Position numbers and translations under genes: made by a program
From: Bacillus carboniphilus
GTDB taxonomy: Bacteria > Bacillota > Bacilli > Bacillales > JAIVKR01
Length of the DNA stretch: 64,000 nt
Assembly: GCF_020524035.2 (NCBI RefSeq)
Contig: NZ_CP129013.1
Coordinates: 3,410,001-3,474,000, forward strand
Reading direction: 5' to 3'
In this document: piece by piece, positions 26,183 to 35,931 of the stretch
Layout of the letters: every line of letters begins with the position of its first letter
How positions within the stretch are numbered: position 1 is the first letter of the stretch
Notes under the pieces: model-generated
The model's input: only the letters and a program-made list of their open reading frames with translations
Database searches by the model: none
What the model was told of the DNA's origin: nothing

Positions 26183-26291
26183 CATTTTTTGTGGTATCTT
26201 TGGTGTCAATGACACCTCGTAAAAAGAAAAATAGTAAGAAAATGTTTTATGAGGTGTCTTGTATGGGAAGATCCACACTATTTTTATTGTC
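26183..26291. other. Palindromic spacer after the deacetylase gene
   Basis: GGTGTCAATGACACC at 26201-26215 is a palindrome. GACACCTC near 26210 also pairs with GAGGTGTC near 26252, with AAAA/TTTT extending the stem. It may terminate the deacetylase gene and carry the lost promoter of the DUF2975 gene. Confidence 0.4.
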
Positions 26292-26716
26292 TCTTCACCA
26301 TTTTCTGTTGTTTACACTCAATCCATGCAAGCGCTGAAATACATCAAGAACTGTGCCAATACTATTAGTTTTATTTTCTATACCTAGCTTTAGCTTGCGG
26401 AAGCACCTGCGTAGCAGGAGGTGTGGTATAAAACCACCTACTTTTAGTAGCATTTCTTTTAGTCGGCTTTAGCCGATAAAACTCGTAGGCGGTTCAGTCC
26501 GCCTACGAGAAACCTCCGTACTTTAGTGCGGAGTCGTTTAGTTATGTTTTAGGTAGTCTATTTCTTTTAGCACAAAGTGTTTTACATCCCGTTATTGCGT
26601 TAATGGGGTTCGTTATTATCTTCCTATCTGCTGTGATTGCACTCTTCAGCGTGATCCTTCAGAAGCTTTTAAAGAACGTGTTAGAATTAAAATCTGAACA
26701 AGAATTAACAGTTTAA
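26292..26716 (+). pseudogene. DUF2975 membrane protein gene split by an insertion
   Basis: The part before the insertion reads YTQSMQALKYIKNCANTISF then IFY. The part after reads VLGSLFLLAQSVLHPVIALM, then GFVIIFLSAVIALFSVILQK and LLKNVLELKSEQELTV with a stop at 26714. Together they form the C-terminal two thirds of a DUF2975 protein (YoaS type, membrane partner of a small HTH regulator). Removing the 164 bases at 26382-26545 restores the frame exactly. The N-terminus is also degraded. Confidence 0.75.
26382..26545. mobile_element. 164-bp hairpin-rich insertion element
   Basis: Between the two halves of the DUF2975 gene lies a block of consecutive hairpins: GC-TTTA-GC (26387-26394), CCTGC-GTA-GCAGG (26406-26418), CTAC-TTTTA-GTAG (26438-26450), TCGGC-TTTA-GCCGA (26463-26476), an 11-bp perfect stem CTCGTAGGCGG with loop TTCAGT (26482-26509), and CTCCGTAC-TTTA-GTGCGGAG (26514-26533). 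Several share the loop TTTA. TAT flanks both sides. It has no coding capacity. It resembles a non-autonomous IS200/IS605-type or retro-like palindromic element, or a structured RNA, but I cannot name it. Confidence 0.7.
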
Positions 26717-26728
26717 GGTGTGGATGTT

Positions 26729-26947
26729 GTGACCATTGTTGTAAATTTAGACGTTATGTTAGCGAAAAGAAAAATAACGGTTACAGAATTATCAGAAAAA
26801 GTGGGGATCCCGATGGCGAACCTATCTATTTTAAAAAATGGAAAGACAAAAGCAATTTGGTTTTCTACACTCTAAGCCATATGTAAAGCATTAGAATGCC
26901 AACTAGAGGATATTTTAGAGTATAAGAGGTTGTTCAAAAAGTCATAA
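26729..26947 (+). pseudogene. Small Xre-type HTH regulator, nonsense mutation
   Basis: The frame reads VVNLDVMLAKRKITVTELSE, KVGIPMANLSILKNGKTKAI, WFSTL, a TAA, then AICKALECQLEDILEYKR. This is a YozG-like HTH partner of DUF2975, with a stop where GAA (Glu) is usual. The last codons and the final stop come from the family-A repeat that begins at 26925. The regulator and its membrane partner are therefore both dead. Confidence 0.75.
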
Positions 26948-27084
26948 AAAATTGCTGTCGAATAACTTTGTTGGTTTGCTTTTCCGCTCCTCATGTACAT
27001 AGTACCTACACTGCGAGTGCTCAAAGCTACACCGCCTCGTTCTTCTCGGCTCTTTTTTCCCTACTTTTTGAACACGCACTATAA
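26925..27084. repeat. Dispersed repeat family A, copy 3
   Basis: Left end AGAGGTTGTTCAAAAAGTCA, right end CTTTTTGAACACGCACTATA. The interior differs from the other copies (CATGTACATAGTACCTACAC) but keeps the CCGCCTCGTTCTTCTCGGCT block found at 11368-11390. It overlaps the end of the broken HTH gene. Confidence 0.7.
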
Positions 27085-27147
27085 GAATGATGAAGATATT
27101 TAAAAACTATTCTAACACTAAAACAATATTTTTTAACCGTAAAAGAG

Positions 27148-27255
27148 ATGCACAATCTTAATAAAGAAGAATTAAAGTACTGGATTACTGAACGTTTTGG
27201 AATAGATAAAACCTTGGATCATCAAGTATTTACGATACATCAACAGATAACATAA
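27148..27255 (+). CDS. Possible 35-residue ORF
   Basis: ATG behind AAAAGAG opens MHNLNKEELKYWITERFGID followed by KTLDHQVFTIHQQIT. It is helical and protein-like but short. It may be a fragment of a lost gene. Confidence 0.25.
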   Translation: MHNLNKEELKYWITERFGIDKTLDHQVFTIHQQIT

Positions 27256-27335
27256 TAATGGTTGAAATTACTAGCATATACAGATTCCTCTTTTCTCAAA
27301 CTAAGAAAAACAGTGTGTAGAAAGGGGACATATTG

Positions 27336-28184
27336 GTGCGAGACAATCCTAAAGTTAAAAGGAAATATATCATAAGCAAAAGAAAGACCTTGATCGTTTT
27401 GACACTTATTTTACTTGTAACATCTCATTTACTAACTGAAAAGGTTTATGCTGTTTCAAATAAACCAATTCATTGGGGCTTTCAAAGAAGTACAAATCAC
27501 CAAGCACCCACAGCAGGCAAGGAGTTTGATGATCTTTTAAAGAAGTATGATTCTTTTTATAAAGATGAAACCGATCAAAAAGAAATCTATTTGACCTTTG
27601 ATAACGGTTATGAAAATGGAAATACGAAAAAAATTTTAGATGTATTGAAAAAGCAAAAAGTACCCGCGACCTTTTTTATTACGGGCCATTACTTAAATGA
27701 AGAAGAAGCGTTAGTCAAAAGGATGGTAAATGAAGGTCACATTGTTGGTAACCACTCATGGCATCATCCAGACTTTACGAAAATTAGTGGTGAGAGGATA
27801 AAGAAAGAATTAACGAGTGTCAGTGATAAAATTTCGGAACTAACGGATCAAGAAGAAACAATCTATTTGCGTCCGCCAAGAGGCATCTTCAGTGAACGAG
27901 TGCTGGAAAAGTCACATGAACTAGGCTATGTGTCCGTGTTTTGGTCATTAGCGTTTGTTGATTGGAAAGTAGACAAACAAAGAGGATGGAAATATGCGTA
28001 TGATAACGTTATGAAACAAATTCATCCAGGTGCGGTCATCCTTCTTCATTCTGTCTCTAGAGATAATACAGAGGCATTAGAAAAAATCATTGTTGACCTT
28101 CGTAAACAAGGTTATAAGTTCAAATCATTAGATGATTTAATGATTGAAAATAAGATATTTCATCCTTATTTTATAAACCTATAA
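27336..28184 (+). CDS. pdaA: Delta-lactam-biosynthetic de-N-acetylase PdaA
   Basis: 282 residues: a signal/anchor segment (about residues 17-38), then the PdaA signature SNKPIHWGFQRSTNHQAPTA and a NodB domain with LTFDNGYENGNT, GHIVGNHSWHHPDF, YLRPPRGIFSE, FWSLAFVDW and LLHSVSRDN. TFDNG instead of TFDDG is characteristic of PdaA. It removes the acetyl group from muramic acid after CwlD action so that muramic delta-lactam of spore cortex can form, so the organism is a spore former. The GTG start follows GAAAGGGGAC. The neighbourhood matches the B. subtilis yfj region. Confidence 0.93.
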   Translation: MRDNPKVKRKYIISKRKTLIVLTLILLVTSHLLTEKVYAVSNKPIHWGFQRSTNHQAPTAGKEFDDLLKKYDSFYKDETDQKEIYLTFDNGYENGNTKKILDVLKKQKVPATFFITGHYLNEEEALVKRMVNEGHIVGNHSWHHPDFTKISGERIKKELTSVSDKISELTDQEETIYLRPPRGIFSERVLEKSHELGYVSVFWSLAFVDWKVDKQRGWKYAYDNVMKQIHPGAVILLHSVSRDNTEALEKIIVDLRKQGYKFKSLDDLMIENKIFHPYFINL

Positions 28185-28192
28185 GGAAAATC

Positions 28193-28217
28193 TCTGGCTA
28201 GTGCTAGAGGTTTTTTG
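28193..28217 (+). terminator. Terminator of pdaA
   Basis: TCTGGC-TAGT-GCTAGA followed by GGTTTTTTG, 9 bp after the pdaA stop. Confidence 0.7.
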
Positions 28218-28351
28218 TATGTAACCAAATAGGACCTTGACTTAAAAGTAAATGGTATAGTGTAATGGAGAAGGAAAAAATAACTAGAGTTGTATATTTG
28301 GATGAAAGAAAACATATCTATTAAAATACTTTGAATAAAGGGGTTGTAAAT

Positions 28352-30317
28352 ATGAAGAGATCATGGCTGGTAGTGGTTGTGGGCTTACTTTTATTTGCTT
28401 TGTCAGGCTGTTCAGAAGAACCGAAGCCAGAAGAAGCATTTGAATCATACATATCACAATGGAATGAGCAAGAATTTGAGAAAATGTATGAACAATTATC
28501 AACGGAATCAAAAGAGAATATATCAAAAGACGATTTTGTTGAAAGATACGATACGATTTATGAAGATATAGAAGTAAACAACTTAAAAGTAGATTTTACA
28601 AAACCAGAGGAAGAAGTAACTCCGGATGATGAGGGTATAGTAGAGCTTCCTTTTTCAGTTTCAATGGATACGATTGCAGGTCCCATTTCATTTGATCACA
28701 AAGCAACCCTTCAGTTAGAAGGGGAAGAGGATAATCAAGATTGGACAATTAATTGGGATACTAGTTTTATTTTCAAACAGTTAAAAGAAGGAGATGAAGT
28801 GACATTAAAGTCTGATGTGCCGACCAGGGGACAGCTTTTTGATCGTGATGCCAATGGGTTAGCGATAAATGGTAAAGTACGATGGATTGGTGTTGTTCCA
28901 GAACAAATGGGAGAGGAAGAACAACTGATTCTCGAAGAGTTAAGTGAGGTTATCAATATAAGTCAAGATGATATTAGAGAAAAGTTACAACAAGGATGGG
29001 TCAAAAATGATCCGACTCAGTTTGTTCCAATAAAAGGGGTTATAGGAGAAGTAGATCCACGCTTAGAAGAGATTGCTTCCGTTATGACGATGGAAAAGAC
29101 TGAGAGAGTCTACCCGTTAGGTGAAAAAGCAGCACATGTAACAGGCTACATTAGGCAAATGTATGAAGAAGAAGCGGAAGAATTCACGAAAAAAGGGTAT
29201 AGCTCCTATGAATATATTGGAGCAGCCAGGCTTAGAGCAAGTATATGAAGAGGTATTACATGGTGAAACTGGATGGAAAATACTTGTTGGAGAACAAGCG
29301 ATTGCGAGTAAGCCGAAAGTGGACGGAGAAGACATTTATTTAACACTTGATGCAAACTTACAAGGAAATCTTTATGATCAGTTAAAAGCAACTTCAGGGG
29401 CATCCGTTGCAATTGATCCGACAACAGGCGAAACGTTAGCAATGGTAAGTAGCCCTGCCTATAATCCGAATGATTACATTTTAGGATTCGATGAAGGAGA
29501 ATATGATACACTCAAAAATAATCCAAATGATCCTTTTTCTGCGAAGTTTAATAATAAATATTCACCGGGTTCTACATTAAAACCATTAACGGCAGCCATT
29601 GGCCTAGAATCTGAAACGTTAGACCCAGAAAAAGTAGAAGAAATTACGGGGGAAAAGTGGGAGAAGTATAACGTTACACGTTGGTCAGACAAAGACTCTC
29701 AAGTAGATTTAGCAGATGCCTTAATCCAATCTGATAATATTTATTTTGCTCGCCAAGCGGTGAACATGGGAGCAGAAACGTTTGAAAAAGGACTCGAATC
29801 ATTTAAGTTTAATCAAGAGTTAGATTTCCCATTTCCGATTGCTACCTCAAGCATCGCAAATGATTCATTAACAGAAACTTTGTTAGCACATTCAGCATAT
29901 GGTCAAGGACAAGTATTAATGAGCCCTTTTCATTTAGTCATGACTTACACGATGTTTGTGAATGAAGGGAATATGATAAGTCCTTATTTACGAAAGGAAG
30001 ATGGCCCAGCCAAAAAAGAGCAATTAATAAAAGCGGAAAATGCTGAATTAATTAACAGCCACTTACGTCAAGTTGTTGCAAGTTCAAATGGGACGGCGAA
30101 AGATGCAGCAGTAGAGGGTCTAGCAATAGCAGGGAAAACAGGAACAGCCGAGCTGAAAAAGACTGGAGAGGAAAAAGGGCAAGAAAACGGCTGGTTTGTA
30201 GCTTATGAAGAAGAAAAGAAAAACTTGTTAATCGCCATGATGATGGAAGATGTGAAAGATGGCAGCCATGATACGTTAAAACCTGTAGCTGAGGTGTTTC
30301 GAAATTATCAGAAGTAA
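28352..30317 (+). pseudogene. Class B penicillin-binding protein (PBP3/MecA-N type), single frameshift
   Basis: The lipoprotein signal ends at lipobox LSGC with Cys20. A MecA_N/NTF2-like domain (about residues 25-140) and a dimerisation domain (to YIGA near 29222) follow. There one base change of frame separates YSSYEYIG from QPGLEQVYEEVLHGETGW. The transpeptidase domain continues intact: active-site SPGSTLKP, QSDN as SxN, and KTGTAE, ending at 30317. The reconstructed protein is about 655 residues, right for B. subtilis PbpC-type PBP3. As written the catalytic half is not translated from the native start. Everything else is conserved, so a sequencing error should be excluded. Confidence 0.85.
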
Positions 30318-30355
30318 ACATAAAAACGCTCATAACGATGAGCGTTTTTATGTTT
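30316..30355 (+). terminator. Terminator of the PBP gene
   Basis: An 18-bp perfect stem around CGCTCAT-AACG-ATGAGCG with AAAAA/TTTTT arms, overlapping the PBP stop codon. Confidence 0.8.
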
Positions 30356-30536
30356 ACTGAGATTCAAGAAAAAAGTATATCTTGCTTCTTCCTAAATGGT
30401 CGGCCTTATTTAACTCAAATTTTCTTGTACTACTCTTTTTGCTATTAATATAGGTCATGACAATTATAGTAAAAGCAACTAGCTATGTTATAATGAATCA
30501 GCAAATAACATAGAGCGGAGTAGAAATGGAGAGAAA

Positions 30537-31922
30537 ATGATGCAAACGAAACAAACAGGAGTAACGATTGAGATAGGACAAACCTTTCCATTAACAATTA
30601 AACGTTTAGGTATAAATGGAGAAGGAGTCGGCTATTTCAAGAAAAAGGTGGTTTTTGTCGAAGGAGCTCTTCCAGGTGAAGAAGTCGTCGTTCAAGCAAC
30701 AAAGGTTCATCCTAAATTTACAGAAGCGAAAATAAAAAAGATTCGGAAGCACTCCAAGCATCGAGTAGATGCTCCTTGTCCTATCTTTGATTCATGTGGG
30801 GGCTGTCAATTACAACATCTCGAATACAATGAGCAGCTTAACCAAAAACGAGATATCGTCATTCAAGCGATGGAAAGACATGCGAAGCTCAAATTAACTG
30901 ATAAGCAAATTAAACAAACGTTAGGTATGAAAAATCCGTGGGAATATCGAAATAAGAGTCAATTCCAGACAGGATTAAAAAAAGGCAAAGTAGTTGCAGG
31001 TTTATATGCATTGAACTCCCATGAATTGATTAATATTGATCATTGCATAATTCAACATCCATTAACAGAAACAGTAACGAATGGTGTGAAAAGGATTCTA
31101 CAAGACTTACAAATCCCTATTTATAATGAGCGGAATCGAAAAGGGCTGATTCGAACAATTGTTGTGAGGGCTGCGATTCATACAAAAGAGGTGCAAGTGG
31201 TCTTTATTACGGCTAAAGAACACATTCCAAAAGAGTCATTACTAATTAGAGAAATTGAAAATCGACTTCCACAAGTAAAAAGTATCATAAAAAATGTTAA
31301 TGGGGAGAAAACGTCTCTGATTTTTGGAGATAAAACCTTGCATCTAGCAGGTAAACAAGTGATTGAAGAAAGACTAGGAGATTTATCTTTTAACCTATCA
31401 GCCCGCGCGTTTTTTCAGCTTAACACAGAACAAACCGTTGTTCTCTATGAGGAAGTGAAAAAAGCAGCTAAGTTAACAGGAAATGAAAAAGTGGTCGATG
31501 CCTATTGTGGTGTCGGAACCATTGGTCTATGGGTTGCTGATCAAGCAAAAGAAATTAGGGGAATGGACGTCATCTCAGATTCCATTGAAGATGCGAGGAA
31601 AAATGCTCAAGCGTTAAACTATCGTCATGCCCATTATGAAACTGGGAAAGCAGAGACGTTAATGCCAAAGTGGGTCAAGGAAGGTTGGAGACCAGATGTC
31701 GTAATGGTTGACCCTCCAAGAACAGGCTGTGACCAAGCCTTCCTAAAAACCCTTTTAAAGGTAAAACCAAAACGAATAGTTTATGTTTCTTGTAATCCTT
31801 CTACTTTAGCAAAAGACCTTCAGTTTTTATCAAAGGCGTACAAAGTTGATGCGATTCAGCCAGTTGATATGTTTCCTCATACTTCGCACGTAGAATCTAT
31901 CGCTCAATTAACCCTTATATAA
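30537..31922 (+). CDS. rlmCD: 23S rRNA (uracil-5-)-methyltransferase, RlmCD/RumA family
   Basis: 461 residues: TRAM RNA-binding domain first (residues about 10-65, [20 protein letters not shown]). Then come the four Cys of a [4Fe-4S] cluster ([14 protein letters not shown]), a central domain, and the SAM methyltransferase domain with [24 protein letters not shown] and the catalytic Cys in [12 protein letters not shown]. It forms 5-methyluridine in 23S rRNA; the B. subtilis enzyme modifies two positions. Monocistronic. A phage integrase fragment abuts its 3' end. Confidence 0.92.
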   Translation: MMQTKQTGVTIEIGQTFPLTIKRLGINGEGVGYFKKKVVFVEGALPGEEVVVQATKVHPKFTEAKIKKIRKHSKHRVDAPCPIFDSCGGCQLQHLEYNEQLNQKRDIVIQAMERHAKLKLTDKQIKQTLGMKNPWEYRNKSQFQTGLKKGKVVAGLYALNSHELINIDHCIIQHPLTETVTNGVKRILQDLQIPIYNERNRKGLIRTIVVRAAIHTKEVQVVFITAKEHIPKESLLIREIENRLPQVKSIIKNVNGEKTSLIFGDKTLHLAGKQVIEERLGDLSFNLSARAFFQLNTEQTVVLYEEVKKAAKLTGNEKVVDAYCGVGTIGLWVADQAKEIRGMDVISDSIEDARKNAQALNYRHAHYETGKAETLMPKWVKEGWRPDVVMVDPPRTGCDQAFLKTLLKVKPKRIVYVSCNPSTLAKDLQFLSKAYKVDAIQPVDMFPHTSHVESIAQLTLI

Positions 31923-31980
31923 TAGGGATTTGAAGAAGGTTAAAGTTTTTTTGACGGCAAAATAACCGCGAAAAGATTTT

Positions 31981-32166
31981 CTAACCTTCTTTTCTCATAT
32001 AATTGCAAAATTTTTGCGCGGATGTTTCATGCACCTGAACAGTCACATGAACATAAATATCACCGGTTGTTTGACCAAGTCTAACCTGAACCTCTTTCAA
32101 ACTCACTCCTGCTTCGAGTAATAGGGTGGCATGGGTATGGCGTAAATCGTAAAAATGATCATTAAT
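31981..32166 (-). pseudogene. Tyrosine recombinase (phage integrase) C-terminal fragment
   Basis: The minus strand reads NDHFYDLRHTHATLLLEAGV then SLKEVQVRLGQTTGDIYVHV and a short tail to a TAG. DLRHTHATLLLEAG is the box II HxxR region of phage integrases. The catalytic Tyr region is altered (HVTVQVHE) and everything N-terminal is missing. It lies 60 bp after the rlmCD stop, so a prophage or element probably once used this site. Confidence 0.7.
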
Positions 32167-32557
32167 GTACAAAATCAATGCTAATAATAGTGCGGACATT
32201 TCGGAGATCTCATTTGGATTTACTTCTGAAATGGATGCAAACCCATCTAATGATGGTTACACCTATATTGTTAAATTGGCCGATACCATCTGTGGGTCAG
32301 ATTTTGTGATTTTGTCAGACGATCGTGTGTTACAAACAGTAAATGAAAATGCATTCATTTATTGTTGTACACCAGTCTTTCCATACGGTCCATATGGACT
32401 GACATTTGGCAGGAAAAGTTATGGTGGATACAAGCTCTATAAAGGATTATGGTTAATTACACCTTATCTTGCGACCATAAACAATCTTTCAAATGCCGTT
32501 ATAAAAACGGCAGATAAAACGATGAAGATTACCTATACGTTGCAAGAAGTACAGTAG
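32165..32557 (+). CDS. Phage tail-fibre-like protein, probably a fragment
   Basis: 130 residues with no signal peptide. The C-terminal half (NLSNAVIKTADKTMKITYTL then QEVQ) matches the pattern TxxxVKTxAxTMKITYTLxE that ends many phage minor tail and structural proteins. It follows directly on the integrase fragment. No ribosome binding site is visible and its start is antisense to the integrase remnant, so it is more likely a phage leftover than a working gene. Confidence 0.45.
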   Translation: MYKINANNSADISEISFGFTSEMDANPSNDGYTYIVKLADTICGSDFVILSDDRVLQTVNENAFIYCCTPVFPYGPYGLTFGRKSYGGYKLYKGLWLITPYLATINNLSNAVIKTADKTMKITYTLQEVQ

Positions 32558-32717
32558 TTTTAAAAAGTCGCATGCTTTTTTATATAGATTTCTCCAATAA
32601 TTCTTCCGAAAATTTCACTTTGCAACTATATTAAACAGTTTATAACCCTTACTGGAGAGTCAAAAGTTCTCCGATATTTTTCAAAGCTTTTCCCCATACA
32701 AGTTGTTTTTTATGTAA

Positions 32718-32833
32718 TGGTAAGGGATTCCCCTCGCTTTCCGCGGACGACCTGTCAAGCCTCCTTCTTCGTCCCTCACATTGCGGGGCCCGAGCCTAGC
32801 CCGTTTTTCCGCAGGAGTCTGGGATCCCTTACA
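32718..32833. repeat. Palindromic repeat of the 'GCTTTCCGCGG...CCGCAGGAGTC' type
   Basis: TAAGGGATTCCC at 32721 pairs with GGGATCCCTTA at 32821-32831. Inside are CTCGCTTTCCGCGG and TTTTCCGCAGGAGTC, an arrangement I know from many Bacillaceae genomes as a dispersed intergenic repeat. It is much more GC-rich than its surroundings. Only this copy is in the window. Confidence 0.65.
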
Positions 32834-32959
32834 TAGTCCATTTTATAAAGATGACTCAATCCCTTAAATAGAGAATTTTCTGCATAAAAAATAACCCTTC
32901 TGCTTAATTTCATGTTATCCTAATAAGCGCCTTAACTATAAAGGAGACATGTCATCAAT

Positions 32960-33800
32960 GAAGAGTTATCTTTGATATTTTATCAAACTCTTAAGCGATT
33001 AACCATAGCGATTATGTGGAAAAGAATAGATAAAGAACTTTCAGAATTTAAAACCTGTTTTACAAGACAAGCTACCTATGAGTGGTTTGTCATTATTGTC
33101 ATTGGATTGATTCTTCGTTCTGATCAATTAGGATTGACCTCCATTATTCGTGAACTCTCTCTTGCCCCAAAGTCTTAGCCTGCGATGGTTCATTTTTTCA
33201 GATCCTATGCTTGGAAACTAGGAAACCTGATTCATGCATGGCCCCGGATTGTCCACCAAAATGCTCCGATTTATAAGAAAGACGGTATTACGATTCTTAC
33301 CTCAGCGAAGCTGGATTTAAATCCCATATACATGATTGAATTGTACAGTTTCCGCTTTAAAATTGAGTGTACCTTTCGCGAACTAAAACAAGTAATCGGT
33401 GGTTTTGGATAACAATTTTGGTCAAAAGCCATGCCCAGACTAAAACGATATGCGAAAAAAGAAGAGATTCATCCATTAGAAGAGACGGAGGATAAAAAGG
33501 ATAAAGAACTCATCTTGTCCACATTAAAAGCCATTGATGAATTTGTGATGTGTAGCTGTATCGCTATCGGGATGCTTCAAATGTTGTCTCTTGCTTTTTC
33601 AACTAAGATGAATGAGAGTCCTGTTCGATTTCTAAGAACGAAATCGAATCCCATTGTTTCAGAAGCAACGGTGACCTATTATTTAAGGAAGGCAACTTTT
33701 TCGCTTTTCAGTAAAATCAGCCGTTTAAGCATAAGTCGAATAATAAAAAAAGAAGCAATCATACTCTTTTTTTTTTGACGAGGATCTGAGGGCATCTTAA
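32960..33800 (+). pseudogene. IS4-family transposase, degenerate with internal deletion
   Basis: Pieces in successive frames: LIFYQTLKRLTIAIMWKRID...LGLTSIIRELSLAP, SLRWFIFSDPMLG, a jump to NAPIYKKDGITILTSAKLDL, then YSFRFKIECTFRELK (the Y-R-E-K signature of IS4 transposases), and FWSKAMPRLKRYAK. The catalytic Asp regions in the middle are missing. Its 3' end has been inserted into, and fused with, the YVTN paralogue on the opposite strand. Confidence 0.75.
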
Positions 33801-34769
33801 AGGTGAAAACTATTGACTGACAAGTAACATAAATCGTATTTGTTATTTCATTCAATGCTACTAGTAAAGGACGACTTCCAACACCCAATACAGTGGCCGT
33901 AATGGTGTTGATTTCTGCATCTACAACAGCTACATTATTATCTAGCTCGTTCACTACATAAATAAGCTTTGTTGTATTGTTTATCGCTATTCCATTAGGT
34001 TGACTAAACGGCATAATTGTATCTACTATTACATTTGTGCTATCGATAACAGATATATTACCATCCAAAAAATTTGTAACATAAACCACGTATTCACATT
34101 CTACTTCCGTCACTCCAACCGATTGAACATTTTGCCCATCAACCGTGGCACTTGCGGTAATAGAGGTATTTGTCGCTGCTTTCGGCGGAGTTACAACGAC
34201 ACTCGTTACATAATCACCATTCATATTCGTTGTTGCAGGATTCGGAACAAAAGAAACCCCCGAAGTGTCAGCCGTAAAACTAACATCTATCCCAGATTGT
34301 GGAATACCGTTTAATGAGACATCCCCCGAAATTTTGGGTTTACAATCAATTGTATCCGGTAAAAACAAATTCAATTGCGGAGTTACCGGATAGTCGATAT
34401 CCTGTAAGACCTGAGAACTCGAAACAAGTAATCGAATGAATTGAATAAACTCGCTTGATCCGTTAAACACAGTCACTGTTGGTTGAACGGCAGTCGCGGT
34501 AATCACCTCGCTTCGATTGGCTAAATCGATCTCCACCTCAATTAAAAACGAAGATAAAAAAGCTACACTATACAATTCACTATCGGTTCTACTCGCATTG
34601 ACTGTAAATGAATCCGAGTTAATAAGTGCCTCCGGTGAACTGCTTTCGTCTAAAAGTCTTACAGTTACACTCGCACTGTTTGATGGATCCGTATTTCGCA
34701 CTCGGACTTCAACATTACTAAAAAAAGATTTGTGTTATCGATTGGTCCCGTCGTATATAAAATAGACAT
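33800..34769 (-). pseudogene. YVTN beta-propeller paralogue, truncated and frameshifted
   Basis: On the minus strand ATG 34769 follows a perfect AAAGGAGGTGA. MSILYTTGPIDNTNLF matches the start of the protein at 17577, then a T tract at about 34725 shifts the frame. It resumes VRNTDPSNSASVTVRLLDES with high similarity through the Ig-like domain and the first two propeller blades (NELDNNVAVVDAEINTITAT). At about 33810 it is cut by the IS4 remnant, losing five blades. The former gene was therefore a full paralogue of 17577-19142. Confidence 0.85.
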
Positions 34770-34800
34770 CTTATACTCACCTCCTTTTGTAATGTACTTA

Positions 34801-34809
34801 TAGGTTATG
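34801..34809 (-). promoter_or_regulatory. Candidate mother-cell sigma -10 element
   Basis: On the minus strand CATAACCTA matches CATANNNTA, 32 bp before the start of the broken YVTN paralogue. The intact paralogue has CATAGTATA 31 bp before its start. Confidence 0.4.
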
Positions 34810-35106
34810 TAAAGGAATCTGAGAGGGAATGGACGAGTGCGGATTTTTCGGAGATTTAGGTACACATTTTTGAAAAAAAAGTATACTATAAGTGCGGATA
34901 CTCGATGTTCTGTAAAACTTCTGGACTTAATATGCCCCCTAACGTGGAAAACTAGGGGAGTGTGCTCTCATTCTTTTAATGGGTAATTTTATAATAGTTA
35001 AAAGATAGTTTTGTCAGAATGACCATGTGCAACACGCAAAAGTAAGTTGTGTCATTCTTACGTTGTATTCGTTTAAGCAGTATTAAAAAGTGTAAGGAGA
35101 ATCATA
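34810..35106. other. Divergent intergenic region
   Basis: No ORF of interest. It must hold the promoter of the DUF1259 gene at 35107; no clear sigma-A pair is seen. AAGTGTAAGGAG near 35090 is that gene's ribosome binding site. Confidence 0.5.
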
Positions 35107-35931
35107 ATGAAAATTACAACAAGATTATGTGAGCAGTTGAGTAGAATAATAGGAGGTGAAGTAACTAACTTTTCAAATATTCCTCAAACTTGTAATATTG
35201 TAAACTATAGAGATATTATGGTGAACACGTTATGTCGAGAAAATACAGATCCAGTAAATAACTTATTTTGGTTTCAAAGTACAAATATAGAAGACCAAAC
35301 ATTAAACTTGGCTTTTTTAGCATTATTACCAAAGGAAGTTACTTCCGTGGTTAATAAGTTAAGTCAATTAAATATTACAGTCACATCGATTACACAGTAT
35401 AGTCTATTTACAACTCCGAATATTATAAACGTCTACGTTCAATCTGTAGATAATCCCCTATTATTTGCTGAAAAGATAAGAAAAGTATTAAATACACTAA
35501 ATAATGTTACCCCTCAACTACCTGTACCTCCACCTTCTAAATCATTTTTAGCCCTATGTCAAGAGTTTAGTAGAATTATTGGTGGAGAAACAGATATTTT
35601 GGGAGATTCCTGTGAAGTATTGAGGGTACGTAACATTAACGTTAAGGTAAACGGGATACCAACCACTATAGGAAGTACAAAATTACTCGGCTTTTCATTC
35701 CAATCTTTAGATCAGAATAAAGATGCATTGTGTATTGGAACGGTTGCTTTATTACGCGAGGAAGTAAAACTCTTTATTAATAGTTTAGAAAGAGAAGGTA
35801 AGTTTATAAAATCATCTTTATTCAATAGATGGTTTACACATCCCAATTTAGTATACCTAACCTTTGTTACGATTGAAAACCCTATCGTGTTTGCTAATCA
35901 AATGAGTTTTCTCATAAAATGCCTAAAATAG
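35107..35931 (+). CDS. Tandem DUF1259 protein
   Basis: 274 residues made of two copies of a DUF1259-like domain (about 5-140 and 150-272). Each has LCxxxSRIIGGE, a variable region, F(W/S)FQS, (F/V)ALLxxEV, a GxxV-type helix-strand, a 'SLFxxxxxxPNxxxVxxxxxxNPxxFAxxxxxxL' block. In known family members the middle block contains HNH-like metal-binding residues; here the equivalents are mostly Ser/Thr/Tyr, so catalytic function is doubtful. A Pro-rich linker (PQLPVPPPSK) joins the halves. There is no signal peptide. Unknown function; possibly structural or spore-associated like its neighbours (inference). Confidence 0.65.
   Translation: MKITTRLCEQLSRIIGGEVTNFSNIPQTCNIVNYRDIMVNTLCRENTDPVNNLFWFQSTNIEDQTLNLAFLALLPKEVTSVVNKLSQLNITVTSITQYSLFTTPNIINVYVQSVDNPLLFAEKIRKVLNTLNNVTPQLPVPPPSKSFLALCQEFSRIIGGETDILGDSCEVLRVRNINVKVNGIPTTIGSTKLLGFSFQSLDQNKDALCIGTVALLREEVKLFINSLEREGKFIKSSLFNRWFTHPNLVYLTFVTIENPIVFANQMSFLIKCLK

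Noticed and set aside
28377-28571. 64-residue ORF
   Set aside because: It is a +1 shadow of the PBP lipoprotein gene with no ribosome binding site of its own.
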